Source: Aureliella helgolandensis (GTDB lineage: Bacteria; Planctomycetota; Planctomycetia; Pirellulales; Pirellulaceae). From it: 64,000 nucleotides of DNA. The DNA is taken from positions 868,001 to 932,000 of the forward strand of contig NZ_CP036298.1 in assembly GCF_007752135.1 (NCBI RefSeq), written 5' to 3'. Position 1 is the first letter of the stretch. Every line of letters begins with the position of its first letter. The notes beneath the pieces were generated by a model that saw nothing but the letters and a program-made list of their open reading frames with translations, had not been told where the DNA came from and did no database searches. Positions 36,332-45,954 of the stretch are shown piece by piece. The position numbers and the translations under genes are program-made.

Positions 36332-37765
36332 TCAGTTGCTTGGAAGAGCAGCCGGGGATGCAGCGGGCAACGCCATTTCATCGAGATCCAGTCGGTAGAG
36401 AATTTGGTTGTAATCGTGCAGGGGCGTTGGATGGGCGTGGTCGGAAAATTGCGCCGTGTAGGTCCCTTCAAAAAATAGAACAGAGCTGTCGGGCTCCGTG
36501 AACTCTGGATGCAGGCGAGGGTTGTAAAAGGTGTAGTTTTCATGGCTCAGGATCTCTACCGCAGGTCCCCAGGGCCCCGTGGGGGAAACCGCTTCTGCGT
36601 ACCACAGCGTGCCGAATGGTGAGGGGGTTCCAAATTTCTGCATGAACACCGTGACCCACCTTTGGCGGTATGCGTTCCATGCGATGGATCCCGAATGGGG
36701 TTGAACCTCGCGTGGGCTGTCGACCACGCCAAGGGAGGTTGGCGGAGTCAACTCCTCCCACTCGCTCGGCTGTTGCCACGCCTCGAAGGTCGCGCGAACT
36801 CGCGTGTGCGGTAGTGGGTTCCCTACATACAACCACTCAACTCCCTGATGGTCTGTCTCGAGGGCGGCATGCCCTTCCCGCGTCCAAAACGGTGGTGGTT
36901 CGCCGGAGCTCTTTTTCCATACTGTTCTCAGGTGATCAAACTCAAGGGTGGCTTCGTTCCAAACGCACAAGCCTATCTCGTAGGTGTCCAATCGCCCTTC
37001 GATCTTACGATAGGTTGCTACCAGATGTTCCGTCCCGGCGGCGTCCTTGAGGCTGGCGTATCCGGTAAGCCAAGTAGGTCCATTGCCGGGCATGTCCGCT
37101 ACTGCCCTAGGTTTGCCCTTGGAGGAAGTGAAGTAGTTGAAACGCGGATGAAGTGGCGGCTGCTGGGAATCTAGTGGCTTAGAATCGGTGGTAGCGCTGA
37201 TCATGTCAAAGACGCCCAAGGGGTAGTTCGCGAATTTTGTATCCCCCCAGGCCCAAAACAATTTTCCACGATGCATGGCGGTTTGCACGCTGTCGCAGCC
37301 CGCTAGAGGAGCATCGATCCAGTCCGCTTCCTCTCCCAATTTTTGACTCTCCTCGAACAATCCGCTGCCAGTCAGGCGACCGATGCGTTTGGCCAAGCTG
37401 AATCGAGTAACAGGAACCTGTACAGACTCTCCAGGCAGTGGGGTCAAGCGGATCCCGCGGTAACCAAAGGCATCGGGTGGGACGCCATAGCCATGTCCGA
37501 CCACGGTGAACCAGACTTCATGTCCCATCAAGGAGGGGGCGTCGATGGCGATGACCCCTGCGTTGTCGGAGATGAAGCGGAGTTCGTTGGTCGTTTTGAG
37601 TTCAACGAGCGGAACGGGCCATCCCGAGTCCTCGTCCACAACTTGAATTCGGTAAGGTGTCTTCAAGTCATCAGCGCGTAGGGTGGTGGAATGGGACGCC
37701 GCCATGGCCCACATCAGCAGGCCAGCAATGCACAGCATCCTCTTAAATTCACGGGAATTCTTCAT
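36332..37765 (-). CDS. Exported protein of unknown function, possibly a glycoside-hydrolase-like propeller
   Basis: 477 residues from the ATG at 37765; the frame runs to 37831 but the signal peptide (MLCIAGLLMWAMAASHS, ending near TTLRAD) sits after the internal ATG. The first 100 residues look like a small beta domain (YRIQVVDEDSGWPVPLVELKTTN). The rest is aromatic-rich beta repeats such as HRGKLFWAWGDT, FWTREGHAALETDHQGVEWLYVGNP, WNAYRQRWVTVFMQ and GTLWYAEAVSPTGPWGPAVEI, which recall five-bladed propellers (GH43/DUF4185-like). That is only a structural guess. It is in line, on the minus strand, with the FG-GAP/ASPIC lipoprotein gene (69-bp gap). Confidence 0.65.
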   Translation of the reverse strand: MKNSREFKRMLCIAGLLMWAMAASHSTTLRADDLKTPYRIQVVDEDSGWPVPLVELKTTNELRFISDNAGVIAIDAPSLMGHEVWFTVVGHGYGVPPDAFGYRGIRLTPLPGESVQVPVTRFSLAKRIGRLTGSGLFEESQKLGEEADWIDAPLAGCDSVQTAMHRGKLFWAWGDTKFANYPLGVFDMISATTDSKPLDSQQPPLHPRFNYFTSSKGKPRAVADMPGNGPTWLTGYASLKDAAGTEHLVATYRKIEGRLDTYEIGLCVWNEATLEFDHLRTVWKKSSGEPPPFWTREGHAALETDHQGVEWLYVGNPLPHTRVRATFEAWQQPSEWEELTPPTSLGVVDSPREVQPHSGSIAWNAYRQRWVTVFMQKFGTPSPFGTLWYAEAVSPTGPWGPAVEILSHENYTFYNPRLHPEFTEPDSSVLFFEGTYTAQFSDHAHPTPLHDYNQILYRLDLDEMALPAASPAALPSN

Positions 37766-37833
37766 CGGTATCTGCTTGGGTAGGCGCCTGCAAGGACGGG
37801 GAGGGATCTGTCGGTCGGAACTCCCATGCATCG

Positions 37834-39549
37834 CTACTGGGGGCTTTCGAGGATCGATAGGGGAGCTCCTGCATGTAGGTTAGTCACGCTCTGGAGTATT
37901 CCGCTTGGCCAGTAGATTTCGAGTCGCTCGATAACTTCATCCGGGAGTATTCCCCAGTGCAAGGTGTATGGATTCTGGGAGAGGTAGCTGCCGCCACCGA
38001 CGACTGACCTGAGGAACTTGCCGCGGTTCGTATGGAGAATGGCCCGGGTTCCAATTGCATTGCGATTGCTTTTCGTTCCCACCAAATCCACGCTCAGGAG
38101 TTTTCCTGTGGTTTGGGTTTCGTTGAGCAGGATAGCCGCCGGCTCTTGCGTATGGGAGTAGACCAAATCCAGGTCGCCGTCTCGGTCGAGATCTCCACAA
38201 ATCAATCCGCGTCCCCGATGGAACTTGCTGAAAAAACTATCGGCGCTGAATTCTTGACGTACAAGTCGTCGTGAATCGCCAACTTCCGAATTCGCGAGTA
38301 AGAGACTCTGTTGTTCAGTCCGAGATTGCTTGGGATGGATCATCACATGGCCATTGGTGACGACTAGGTCTTCGTCGCCATCCAAGTCGAGATCTGCCGC
38401 GATGGTGCCAAAGCCGACAAACAAATTGCCTAGGGAATTGAGCCCCGCCCGTTCGGTGGCCCACATAAATCTGGCATCACCGTTATTTTCGTAGAGTGCG
38501 TAGCTCTCGTTTTCATAGTTCGTGACCCACAAGTCTGGCTCTAAATTCTGGTCGAAGTCGAGCAGGGCGATGCCCATGCTTCCATTGGGCGTGCCGCTGC
38601 CATCGAGTCCGGTCCCGCTCATCAATCCGGCATCAAGAAAACTCCCGGTGCCGTCATTGAGGTATAAGAAATTGTTGGTGGTGTCATTGGCGACGTAGAT
38701 GTCGGCATGCCCATCCGAATTGAAATCTGCCACCAAAACTCCCAGCCCCTTGCCACCCGCTTCCAGGCCGCTGGATTCGTCTGCGCGGCGAAAGGTTCCA
38801 TCTCCGTTGCTGAAATAGAGCGTGTCGTTCAGTCCGCTAAAGTCGTTGGGGGTACACACATCCATCACACCCGGGGTGCCGGAGGGGCAAGCTGGATGGT
38901 TCTCCCAAGACCAATCCACATAGTTGGCGATATAGAGATCGAGGTTGCCATCGCCATTGAAATCTCCCCAAGCCGCACTCGAACTCCAGGAATAATTTTC
39001 TGGAGTGGCGGTCAGTGCTGTCTCGGCAAACGTTCCATCCCCTAGGTTGTGCAGCAATTGTAGGTCGTCATAGCCAGTGATCAGCACATCATCAAAACCA
39101 TCATTGTCGAAATCGCCTGTGGTGCATCCATGGGAATATTGCTTCGGCGGCACTAGGTGCGCGAGCTCCGTACAGTCGCGAAACTGCAGGCCATCCCGTT
39201 GACGCCAAAGGGTCGAGGGTAGGCCCGTCAACGGTTCGTCTCGCTGGATACTTCCGCCACCAGGAAAGAGGAGATCGATGGAGCCATCCCGATCGTAGTC
39301 CAAGGCGGCGACTCCCCCCCCCAGCGACTCGACGATACTGAACTCGCCTGCACCTTCGCCGTTATCATAGACAGCCCGAACGAGACTCTCCACGGTATGG
39401 TCGCGAAAGTCGAAGAGATGCTCGGCTTCAGCTTGGCCGGACCCATCTTCGGTCCAGTTCTTCGTGGGTGTCTTCACCTGCTGCTTGCAGCCGCAGAGGG
39501 CTAGGCCCAGCGCCAGCAACGCAGTAAATCGCATTGATGTTAGGACCAT
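37834..39549 (-). CDS. FG-GAP/VCBS repeat protein with ASPIC/UnbV C-terminus, lipoprotein
   Basis: About 571 residues from ATG 39549; a second ATG at 39534 is almost as good, and a TTG at 39588 is not needed. A lipoprotein signal (FTALLALGLALCGC) is followed by a beta-propeller. Its blades carry Ca-binding loops of the DxDxDG type: DYDRDGSIDLLF, DFDNDGFDD, DFNGDGNLDLYI, DFNSDGHADIYV, DLDLDGDEDLVV and DLDRDGDLDLVY. The last 100 residues match ASPIC/UnbV (GVGSYL-like GGGSYLSQNPYTLHWGILPDEVIERLEIYWPSG). It is probably an exported, calcium-stabilised binding protein. These are common in planctomycetes, and the ligand is unknown. Confidence 0.87.
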   Translation of the reverse strand: MVLTSMRFTALLALGLALCGCKQQVKTPTKNWTEDGSGQAEAEHLFDFRDHTVESLVRAVYDNGEGAGEFSIVESLGGGVAALDYDRDGSIDLLFPGGGSIQRDEPLTGLPSTLWRQRDGLQFRDCTELAHLVPPKQYSHGCTTGDFDNDGFDDVLITGYDDLQLLHNLGDGTFAETALTATPENYSWSSSAAWGDFNGDGNLDLYIANYVDWSWENHPACPSGTPGVMDVCTPNDFSGLNDTLYFSNGDGTFRRADESSGLEAGGKGLGVLVADFNSDGHADIYVANDTTNNFLYLNDGTGSFLDAGLMSGTGLDGSGTPNGSMGIALLDFDQNLEPDLWVTNYENESYALYENNGDARFMWATERAGLNSLGNLFVGFGTIAADLDLDGDEDLVVTNGHVMIHPKQSRTEQQSLLLANSEVGDSRRLVRQEFSADSFFSKFHRGRGLICGDLDRDGDLDLVYSHTQEPAAILLNETQTTGKLLSVDLVGTKSNRNAIGTRAILHTNRGKFLRSVVGGGSYLSQNPYTLHWGILPDEVIERLEIYWPSGILQSVTNLHAGAPLSILESPQ

Positions 39550-39767
39550 TGCTTGAGCTGCAGTGCCTGCTTGGAAAACGATTTGCAACGCATTTTTCCA
39601 CGATAAAGATTGTTACCACCTGACAATACCTTATTGTACGCTTCCCAAAAGAGAAGCAACTAGGCTTTTCCACAAAATGGTCCCGGCTGAGGCGCGTCTT
39701 ACGCCCTGCCACACTGTGTTAGAATTTGTGGGAAAGCCCACCTAAAAACCATTGATGGAACCTTCCT

Positions 39768-42700
39768 ATGCAACCTACGCAGCGTATTGCGCTCGCCGTG
39801 ATCACGGTTTGTCTTCTGGCTACATTACGCGTTGCCTCAGCTTCCGAGTTCGTTCCTGCCAACTTGGTGGTTCCAGAGGGATACGAGGTGGAGGTGGTGG
39901 CTGCGTCGCCGTTGGTCGAACACCCAACCTTTGCAACCTTTGACGAGTCGGGGCGGTTGTTTGTTTGCGAGAATGCTGGGGTCAATATGTCTGCCGCTGA
40001 GTTGGAGGAGAGTCTCCCCAATTCGATTCGGATGCTCGTGGATAGTGATGGAGATGGGCGTTTTGACAAGCACACCGTCTTTGCGGACAAGATGACATTT
40101 CCAATGGGAGGTGCTTGGCACAATGGGGCTTTGTACGTAGCCTCCCCTCCCAACATTTGGCGTTTGGCTGATACCACGGGCGACGGCGTTGCAGATGATC
40201 GAAAAATCCTGGTGTCCGGTTTTGGGTACACCGGAAATGCAGCTAGTATCCACGGTTGCGTTAATGGTCCCGATGGTCGTATCTACTGGTGCGACGGTTT
40301 TCATGGCCATGAGATCAAAGATGATGCAGGGGCGGTTCAGAGCGAGCGTTTTGGTTCGTACCTCTTTAGCTGTCTGCCCAATGGCTCGGACCTTCGACTG
40401 CATGCCGGCGGTGGGATGGACAATCCCGTAGAAGTTGATTTCACCGATACCGGTGAAATGCTGGGTACCGTCAACATCCTTCGCACTCGGCCGCGCGTTG
40501 ATGCACTGGTCCACTGGCTCTACGGTGGCGCTTATCCTCACCGCGAGCGGGTGCGCCAGGAGCTGAAAACGACGGGTGAGTTCTTGGGACCCATCCATGA
40601 CTTCGGGCATGTGGCTGTCTCTGGAACCATGCGAGTTCGCAATTCCGTCGGACAGCCAGAATGGCAAAATAGCTTTTTGGCAACCTTCTTCAATATTGGG
40701 AAGGTCGTTCGATTGCAGCTCCAGCGTGAGGGCGCATCGTTCAACGTCGTGCAGCGTGAGTTTCTCTCTTCACCTAGTCCGGAATTCCATCCGACTGACA
40801 TTGTAGAAGACGCGGATGGTAGTCTTTTAGTCGTTGATACCGGCGGATGGTTCTATCGCGGTTGCCCAACCTCTCAGTTCGCCAAGCCCGATGTGCTGGG
40901 TGCTATCTACCGCATTCGTCTCAAGGAGGCTGCCGTAGTTGCGGACCCGCGTGGAATGCAGATCCTGTGGGACGACCTGCCGGACGATAAGTTGGTGGAG
41001 TTGCTGGGGGATTCGCGATTTGTGGTTCGCCAGCGGGCCATTGCTGCTTGTGCGGCTCGCTCACCTGGAGTTATCCCTCTGCTGGCGAGCAAAGCTGAGG
41101 AAGGTGAATTACGCACCGCCCAAAATTCTCTTTGGGCACTGACTCAAATTGTGGGTTCTGCTGCCAGTGAGTCGGAAACGCGTCATGCAGCATGGGCAGC
41201 GATTGTGGCTGCCTTGCAACACTCTCTACCTGACATGCGTCAAACCGCTTGTCGCAGTCTTGCTACCTATCCCAATTCGAAAGTGTTGGAAGAGCTGCTG
41301 CCGTTGCTGCAAGATCATCGGCCGGAGGTTCGGCGTGAATGCGCCACTGCCATTGGACGCCTTGGCGATTCTGCAGCCGTAGCTGCTTTGCTGGACGCCC
41401 TCGAGCAGGCGGTTGATCGCACGGAAGAACACTCGCTAATCTATGCGCTGATTGAAATTAATGATCCTCCCACAACGCGACGAGGGCTCCAGCAGGCCAG
41501 TCCGCGAGTTCAGCAAGGGAGCCTGATTGCACTCGATCAGATGGATGCTGGAGATTTGCAGGTTGAGGAGGTCATGCCCTTGGCTCTAACGAGGGATGCT
41601 AATCTCCAACGGGCTGCGGCTGAAATTTTCTTAGAGCATCCAGAATGGCAGCCTCAGGCGGCTCAACTCCTGGGACCACTATTGCAGCGAAGTAAGGGAA
41701 TGCCACTGGAGCACGCGACGACGCAGCGGCTGCTGGCCCAGTTCGTTGAGCAACCCCAGGTGCGTGCGTTGGTCGGTAGGCACCTCAACGATCCAGCCCT
41801 CTCCGCATCGACTCGCTCGCTCATCTTGCATGCATTGGCGGCCCGACAGAAGATTGATTTTGATCCAAGCTGGCAGGCGCCCCTGGCCCGCATGCTCGAA
41901 GAGCGAGAGGCTGCCACGCTGCCGTTGGCGATTGAGGCAATTGCAGCCATGGATACTGCCGCTTTCGACTCGCAACTGCAGGACTTAAGCATGGATCCCT
42001 CCCTGCCCATCCTATTGCGTGTCACGCTTGCTCAGACTCTAAGTGGCAATGCCTCGACACTGACCAAGGAAGCCTTCGAGTTGTTGGTACAGGAGTGGAC
42101 TGCGGGCACTTATGCAGCCAGCCTAGAGGCCGCTCAGCGACTGGGCACTGCTTCACTCTCCAAGGCTCAGAAGCTGGAATTGTTGCCCCATTTTCGAACG
42201 GCTAGTCCCGATTCACTCCGGGCACTGCTGTCCCCTTATGCTCGCGTTGACGACGCTGTTCAGGCTGGTGTCTACTTGGATGCGATCGGTTCGGCACGCA
42301 GTTTGACTCTCATACCGCCGCATGAATTCTCCGATATGATCAAGGCCTATCCCGTCGAAGCACTGCCGCAGGCCAACGCTATTTTGCAAAAAATTCAACA
42401 AGCGGAAGCGAACAAACTAGTGAAGCTAGATCGCTATCTTTCCCTGTTGGCGGCCGGCAATGCAGAGCGTGGAAAGAAGTTGTTTTGGGACGAGAAATCT
42501 CGCTGTGGAGCATGCCACCAGATTGGTAAGCAAGGGATTGCCGTTGGCCCCGATTTGACGACCATCGGCGCCAATCGCAGTCCTCAGGCTTTGTTGGAGT
42601 CAGTCGTTTTCCCGTCGGCCACCATCGTTCGTGACTATGAACCCTACGCCGTGGCATTGACCGATGGACGGGTTTTGAGTGGCGTCATCGTGCGTGAAAC

Positions 42701-42893
42701 GACGGAAGAGATTTTCCTGCAACAGCAGACGGGGGCGCTGGAAAGAATTGCCCGCAACGATATTGAGGAAATGCAAGCCAGTTTGACATCGATCATGCCT
42801 GCCGGGCTCGATGCGACCTGGAGCGGTGAAGAACTTGCCGACTTGGTGGCCTATCTCAAGCAGCAGCAAACCGCAGCCCCTAGCACTCCGTAG
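39768..42893 (+). CDS. PVC-type heme-binding CxxCH protein (dehydrogenase-like propeller + HEAT repeats + cytochrome c)
   Basis: 1041 residues with signal peptide (ends near RVASA). The N-terminal third is a six-bladed propeller with VPEGYEVEVVAASPLVEHPTF, DSDGDGRFDKHTVFADKMTFPMGG and TIHG/DGRIYW-type blades, as in the planctomycete membrane-bound dehydrogenase domain. The middle (about 400-870) is a HEAT-like repeat array. The C-terminal cytochrome c domain has CGACHQIGKQG at 913-923. SPQALLESVVFPSATI and the final VAYLKQQQT follow, the standard ending. It is exported to the periplasm, and the propeller probably oxidises a sugar-like compound and passes electrons to the heme (inference). It is divergent from the ASPIC gene. 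Confidence 0.92.
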   Translation: MQPTQRIALAVITVCLLATLRVASASEFVPANLVVPEGYEVEVVAASPLVEHPTFATFDESGRLFVCENAGVNMSAAELEESLPNSIRMLVDSDGDGRFDKHTVFADKMTFPMGGAWHNGALYVASPPNIWRLADTTGDGVADDRKILVSGFGYTGNAASIHGCVNGPDGRIYWCDGFHGHEIKDDAGAVQSERFGSYLFSCLPNGSDLRLHAGGGMDNPVEVDFTDTGEMLGTVNILRTRPRVDALVHWLYGGAYPHRERVRQELKTTGEFLGPIHDFGHVAVSGTMRVRNSVGQPEWQNSFLATFFNIGKVVRLQLQREGASFNVVQREFLSSPSPEFHPTDIVEDADGSLLVVDTGGWFYRGCPTSQFAKPDVLGAIYRIRLKEAAVVADPRGMQILWDDLPDDKLVELLGDSRFVVRQRAIAACAARSPGVIPLLASKAEEGELRTAQNSLWALTQIVGSAASESETRHAAWAAIVAALQHSLPDMRQTACRSLATYPNSKVLEELLPLLQDHRPEVRRECATAIGRLGDSAAVAALLDALEQAVDRTEEHSLIYALIEINDPPTTRRGLQQASPRVQQGSLIALDQMDAGDLQVEEVMPLALTRDANLQRAAAEIFLEHPEWQPQAAQLLGPLLQRSKGMPLEHATTQRLLAQFVEQPQVRALVGRHLNDPALSASTRSLILHALAARQKIDFDPSWQAPLARMLEEREAATLPLAIEAIAAMDTAAFDSQLQDLSMDPSLPILLRVTLAQTLSGNASTLTKEAFELLVQEWTAGTYAASLEAAQRLGTASLSKAQKLELLPHFRTASPDSLRALLSPYARVDDAVQAGVYLDAIGSARSLTLIPPHEFSDMIKAYPVEALPQANAILQKIQQAEANKLVKLDRYLSLLAAGNAERGKKLFWDEKSRCGACHQIGKQGIAVGPDLTTIGANRSPQALLESVVFPSATIVRDYEPYAVALTDGRVLSGVIVRETTEEIFLQQQTGALERIARNDIEEMQASLTSIMPAGLDATWSGEELADLVAYLKQQQTAAPSTP

Positions 42894-43019
42894 CTCGGTT
42901 CACTCTCCTCCTCCTCCTCCGGTGGTAAGATCCCTAATTGCCCTGTAGGGGAACCGCCTTTCCCTGCTCACGCAACGAGTTACTGTTTTAACAGGCCGTT
43001 ACGGCTGGGGGCTGTTTCA

Positions 43020-44372
43020 TCAAGCCGGCGCGGAAGGCCAGGTTTGGACTTGAGAGCTGATTGCGGCCGTACGCCCAAGGATAGCTGCCATGGTGCCGAA
43101 GGCTGCGTGCTCTCCGTCCTGGGGAAGGGGAGCTCCATGTAGCCATGTCCAAGGTGAAGCGAGCTGTCCAGCCGGAGCTCCCGCTGTTCCAGCCTGAGAC
43201 CCAACCAGTCCCTGATTGCCATTGGACGCAGTCTCCCGCAATGCCGGTCGCGTTTCCCAGATCAGCTGATGGTGCTGGTCGTAAATCTTTCCAGCTAAGA
43301 CGTCGCACCAGCCCCGACTGCCATAAACGGCGACGGGATAGGGTGTTGTCGAGGAGCGTTGCTGGACAGGATGATTGGGTTTGATTCCCGCAGGCTTCCA
43401 GCATGCATCGACCTGCACTCCACCGGCGTATCGGTAGGTAATTGCTACAGGGCGGTCCACTTGGTGCAGCGACTGCGTTGGCGCTATTTCGCCGACGCAT
43501 TCCGCCTCAAGGGGGTTGCCATCCAATATCCAATTGCAAAGGTCCATTCGATCGACGAATGTTTCCAGCATCCCCCCGCCGCCGGTCCAATCGAAATGCA
43601 TCCAATTTCGGAGCTGGTCCTCCAAGTGGGTGTTCGAATTGTGGTTCGACGGGGTGCTCGATCGAGAGGGAAGTGCCGGGGCAGTACAGTGGGTGGAGAT
43701 GGTAGAGATGGTACCAATCGCTCCCGCGTGAAGCTGGGCGACCGTGGCGGCGATGCGGGGATCGTGACGTTGGTCGAGCGCCACGCTGACGGCCAATTGC
43801 TTTTGATGCGCCAGGCGGCTTGCGGAAAGGAATTGTTCGACGCCGGCGACATCGGTTGCGATTGCTCGAGCTGCGACAACATGTTTGCCGGCATCGACGG
43901 CAGCCATCATATGCTGCGGGCGAAAACCTGGTGCGGTGGCCAGCACGACTAGGTCTACGTCGCTGGACAGGAGTTGTTGGAACGCATCGAGTCCCACGTA
44001 GCGATGTTGCGGCTGGATCGCGAATTGTTCGGAGAAACGGCTCTTCATACCGCGCAATGACTGCTGCAGTCGGTCCTCGAAGACGTCCGCGACGGCTCTG
44101 AGTCGAGCATGAGGGGCCGCTTTGAATAGCTGTGTGCACAATTGGACGCCGCGGCGTCCGCAGCCGATCAAACCGACTCGCAGCGTCCGCTGGGGTAGTA
44201 GGCAGCTGCTGGAGCGAGCGGTCGCCCCCACGGCGGCGGGTGTAGGACTGGCTCCCAGCACGGCGGGCACGGCACCGGCCAGTAGCAACGATGAGCCTCG
44301 CAAGAATTCGCGGCGGGAGTCGTCGTTAGGTACGGGGGTGGAACGCAGCCGATCTTTTGCGGGTTCAGCCAT
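43020..44372 (-). CDS. Gfo/Idh/MocA family oxidoreductase, exported, with atypical active site
   Basis: 450 residues from the ATG at 44372; a GTG two codons earlier is also in frame. A Tat-type signal is seen (DSRREFLRGSSLLLAGAVPAVLG). The Rossmann domain follows with RVGLIGCGRRGVQLC, VRAVADVFEDR-like RLRAVADVFEDRL and VLATAPGFRPQHM. The usual EKP motif is missing: after AVDAGKHVV comes AARAIATD. The usual catalytic Lys is therefore absent, and activity may be altered. The C-terminal half has DWTGGGGMLETFVDRMDLCNWIL. It would use NAD(P) tightly bound in the periplasm, as GFOR-like enzymes do. It is convergent with the cytochrome gene. Confidence 0.85.
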   Translation of the reverse strand: MAEPAKDRLRSTPVPNDDSRREFLRGSSLLLAGAVPAVLGASPTPAAVGATARSSSCLLPQRTLRVGLIGCGRRGVQLCTQLFKAAPHARLRAVADVFEDRLQQSLRGMKSRFSEQFAIQPQHRYVGLDAFQQLLSSDVDLVVLATAPGFRPQHMMAAVDAGKHVVAARAIATDVAGVEQFLSASRLAHQKQLAVSVALDQRHDPRIAATVAQLHAGAIGTISTISTHCTAPALPSRSSTPSNHNSNTHLEDQLRNWMHFDWTGGGGMLETFVDRMDLCNWILDGNPLEAECVGEIAPTQSLHQVDRPVAITYRYAGGVQVDACWKPAGIKPNHPVQQRSSTTPYPVAVYGSRGWCDVLAGKIYDQHHQLIWETRPALRETASNGNQGLVGSQAGTAGAPAGQLASPWTWLHGAPLPQDGEHAAFGTMAAILGRTAAISSQVQTWPSAPA

Positions 44373-44465
44373 AGACACTGGTTACCAAGACGTGTTTTTT
44401 GAATTGTGACGATGCAGATCGTCTACCAGTTCAATGGTACACAGGATTGAGGGGAGAAGAAACTA

Positions 44466-44553
44466 ACGTACAAAACTAATCTCGCCGAGTGAGGGTACCC
44501 AGCGATTGGAAAAGGGTCGTGCGGGATCTGATGGCACGATTAGTTTTGTACGT
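44466..44553. repeat. 88-bp element with perfect 16-bp terminal inverted repeats
   Basis: ACGTACAAAACTAATC at 44466-44481 is the exact reverse complement of GATTAGTTTTGTACGT at 44538-44553, with 56 bp between. The arms are AT-rich against the GC-rich surroundings. It could be a small MITE-like insertion or a folded regulatory element. No transposase is nearby. Confidence 0.7.
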
Positions 44554-44887
44554 CGGTAAGTGTTGGGGAGGGGAGGCAGCTGTGCTTGCTAGGTCCACTA
44601 CTTTTTTGATGAATAAACGCGACGGTCGACCCACAGTCCAACCCAGACAGCTACCGAATGTCCGGTTGGGTGCAAATGCAACGTTAAAGCAGTTTGATTG
44701 GCCTTAGCATGCCATCAGTGTGTTTCATTGTACCGCTAGATGGCGTTGCTGCAAGCTAAACCGGCGCAAAAGGTCGAAATTGAGCTGGGGAGCAGTGTGG
44801 GCAGGCCCCCTCTCGGTCGTGGATAAAGCACGCCGAGTGCGATAAGCGTGGGAAACTCGCCGCCTCGTCCGCCAGGTGTTTCCGCCG

Positions 44888-44904
44888 CGGCCCTGCGAGG
44901 GCCG
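44888..44904. repeat. GC-rich hairpin (REP-like)
   Basis: CGGCCCT and AGGGCCG pair around GCG, followed by AAGCGCTAC. It lies just downstream of the TIM-barrel gene that ends at 44935 on the minus strand. It may end that transcript, though there is no T run, so a repeat family is as likely. Confidence 0.5.
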
Positions 44905-44934
44905 AAGCGCTACTGCTGCAGGGAGCGATTCGGG

Positions 44935-45954
44935 TTATCCCTGTTTGAGCCCCAGCATGCGGTCGAGAGAATCGGCGGTTTGGTAGATCAACGCTTCTGG
45001 GAAGTGCTGGTAGGGGTGGAAGTACTCGAAGGTCAAATAGCCGTCGTATCCAATCTGATCGAAGGCGGACAAGACACTTGGCCAATTCGTCGTACCATCC
45101 AGCAGCGGTCGAAACGCTTCGAGGCTGTGGTCCGTTCCCTTTTTGGTGAACTCCTTAAGGTGGACGTTTTTGATGCGCTGTCCAAGAATGGGAATCCAGT
45201 GTTCGGGGAACTGGTATTCCATAATGTTGCCCGTGTCAAAATGCACCTGTACATACGGGCTTGAAAAACTGTCCACAAAATCAGCCATTTCCATGGGAGA
45301 CATGAGAAAGCCATTGAAGAAAATGTTTTCCATATTCAAGTGGACGTTCAGCTTCTCCGCTTGGGGCAGAAGTTTTTCGATGGCTGCCCGAGCTCGAGCA
45401 TGGCAGACATCGTTGGGGGTGGGATCATGCTCTGGGCGCCAAGGCATGTGCACGGCCCCTGGAACTACCAAGAGATTCTCGGTCCCCAAATCATGGGCTG
45501 CCTGCGTCATGAGGCCTGCCAGCTCCATTCCGCGAGCCCGCTCTTGCGGATCATTACTGGTCAGCGGGTAGGGCCAAAAGAGGAAAGAGCATAGCCCGCT
45601 AATCGCGATGCCAATATCTTCTGCCATGCGACGAATCGCTTCAAACTCTGCGGTGCCCGATTGAGGAGAAAGGTCGCTTTCGAGGTCGTAGTTCAATTCA
45701 ATGCCATCGAAGCCCGCGCGCTTGGCCAACTCCATGCATTGTCGTAGGGACATTTTATCGGGGTAGGGAAACGCCCAAAGATTGATCGACTTCTTCATGT
45801 TGTAGACGGGCCGCGTCGCTAGTTCGCCGGCGACTCCGCTGCTGGCGTCACCCTCTGAGGCCGAGCCTGACTGACCGACTGCCGCCCATGCTGCGCTCCC
45901 AAAGGCAGCGTAAGTGAGCAATTCACGACGTTTCAATGCGGAATGAGGTTGCAT
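44935..45954 (-). CDS. Exported sugar phosphate isomerase/epimerase (TIM barrel)
   Basis: 339 residues from the ATG at 45954, with GAGAAG about eight bases upstream; a longer frame extends to 46389 but encodes a low-quality leader. The N-terminus has a Tat-like signal, LKRRELLTYAAFGSAAWAAVG. The xylose-isomerase-like TIM barrel follows: SINLWAFPYPDKMSLRQC, AKRAGFDGIELNYD, LLVVPGAVHMPW, HLNMENIFFNG, YVQVHFDTGNIMEY, KNVHLKEF and GYLTFEYFHPY. These hold the metal-binding Glu/His/Asp set. It probably isomerises or epimerises a sugar or related compound in the periplasm. Export of such an enzyme is a planctomycete habit. Confidence 0.88.
   Translation of the reverse strand: MQPHSALKRRELLTYAAFGSAAWAAVGQSGSASEGDASSGVAGELATRPVYNMKKSINLWAFPYPDKMSLRQCMELAKRAGFDGIELNYDLESDLSPQSGTAEFEAIRRMAEDIGIAISGLCSFLFWPYPLTSNDPQERARGMELAGLMTQAAHDLGTENLLVVPGAVHMPWRPEHDPTPNDVCHARARAAIEKLLPQAEKLNVHLNMENIFFNGFLMSPMEMADFVDSFSSPYVQVHFDTGNIMEYQFPEHWIPILGQRIKNVHLKEFTKKGTDHSLEAFRPLLDGTTNWPSVLSAFDQIGYDGYLTFEYFHPYQHFPEALIYQTADSLDRMLGLKQG

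Larger units (their letters stand above)
44373..44934. other. Intergenic region with inverted-repeat and hairpin elements
   Basis: 562 bp between two minus-strand genes. It contains the inverted repeat at 44466-44553 and the hairpin at 44888-44904. The short plus-strand frame over it (44489-44707) has no recognisable protein and is rejected. The promoter of the Gfo/Idh/MocA gene should lie at its left end. Confidence 0.5.

Noticed and set aside
43359-43952. 197-codon plus-strand frame
   Set aside because: It is antisense to the Gfo/Idh/MocA gene and has no recognisable domain.
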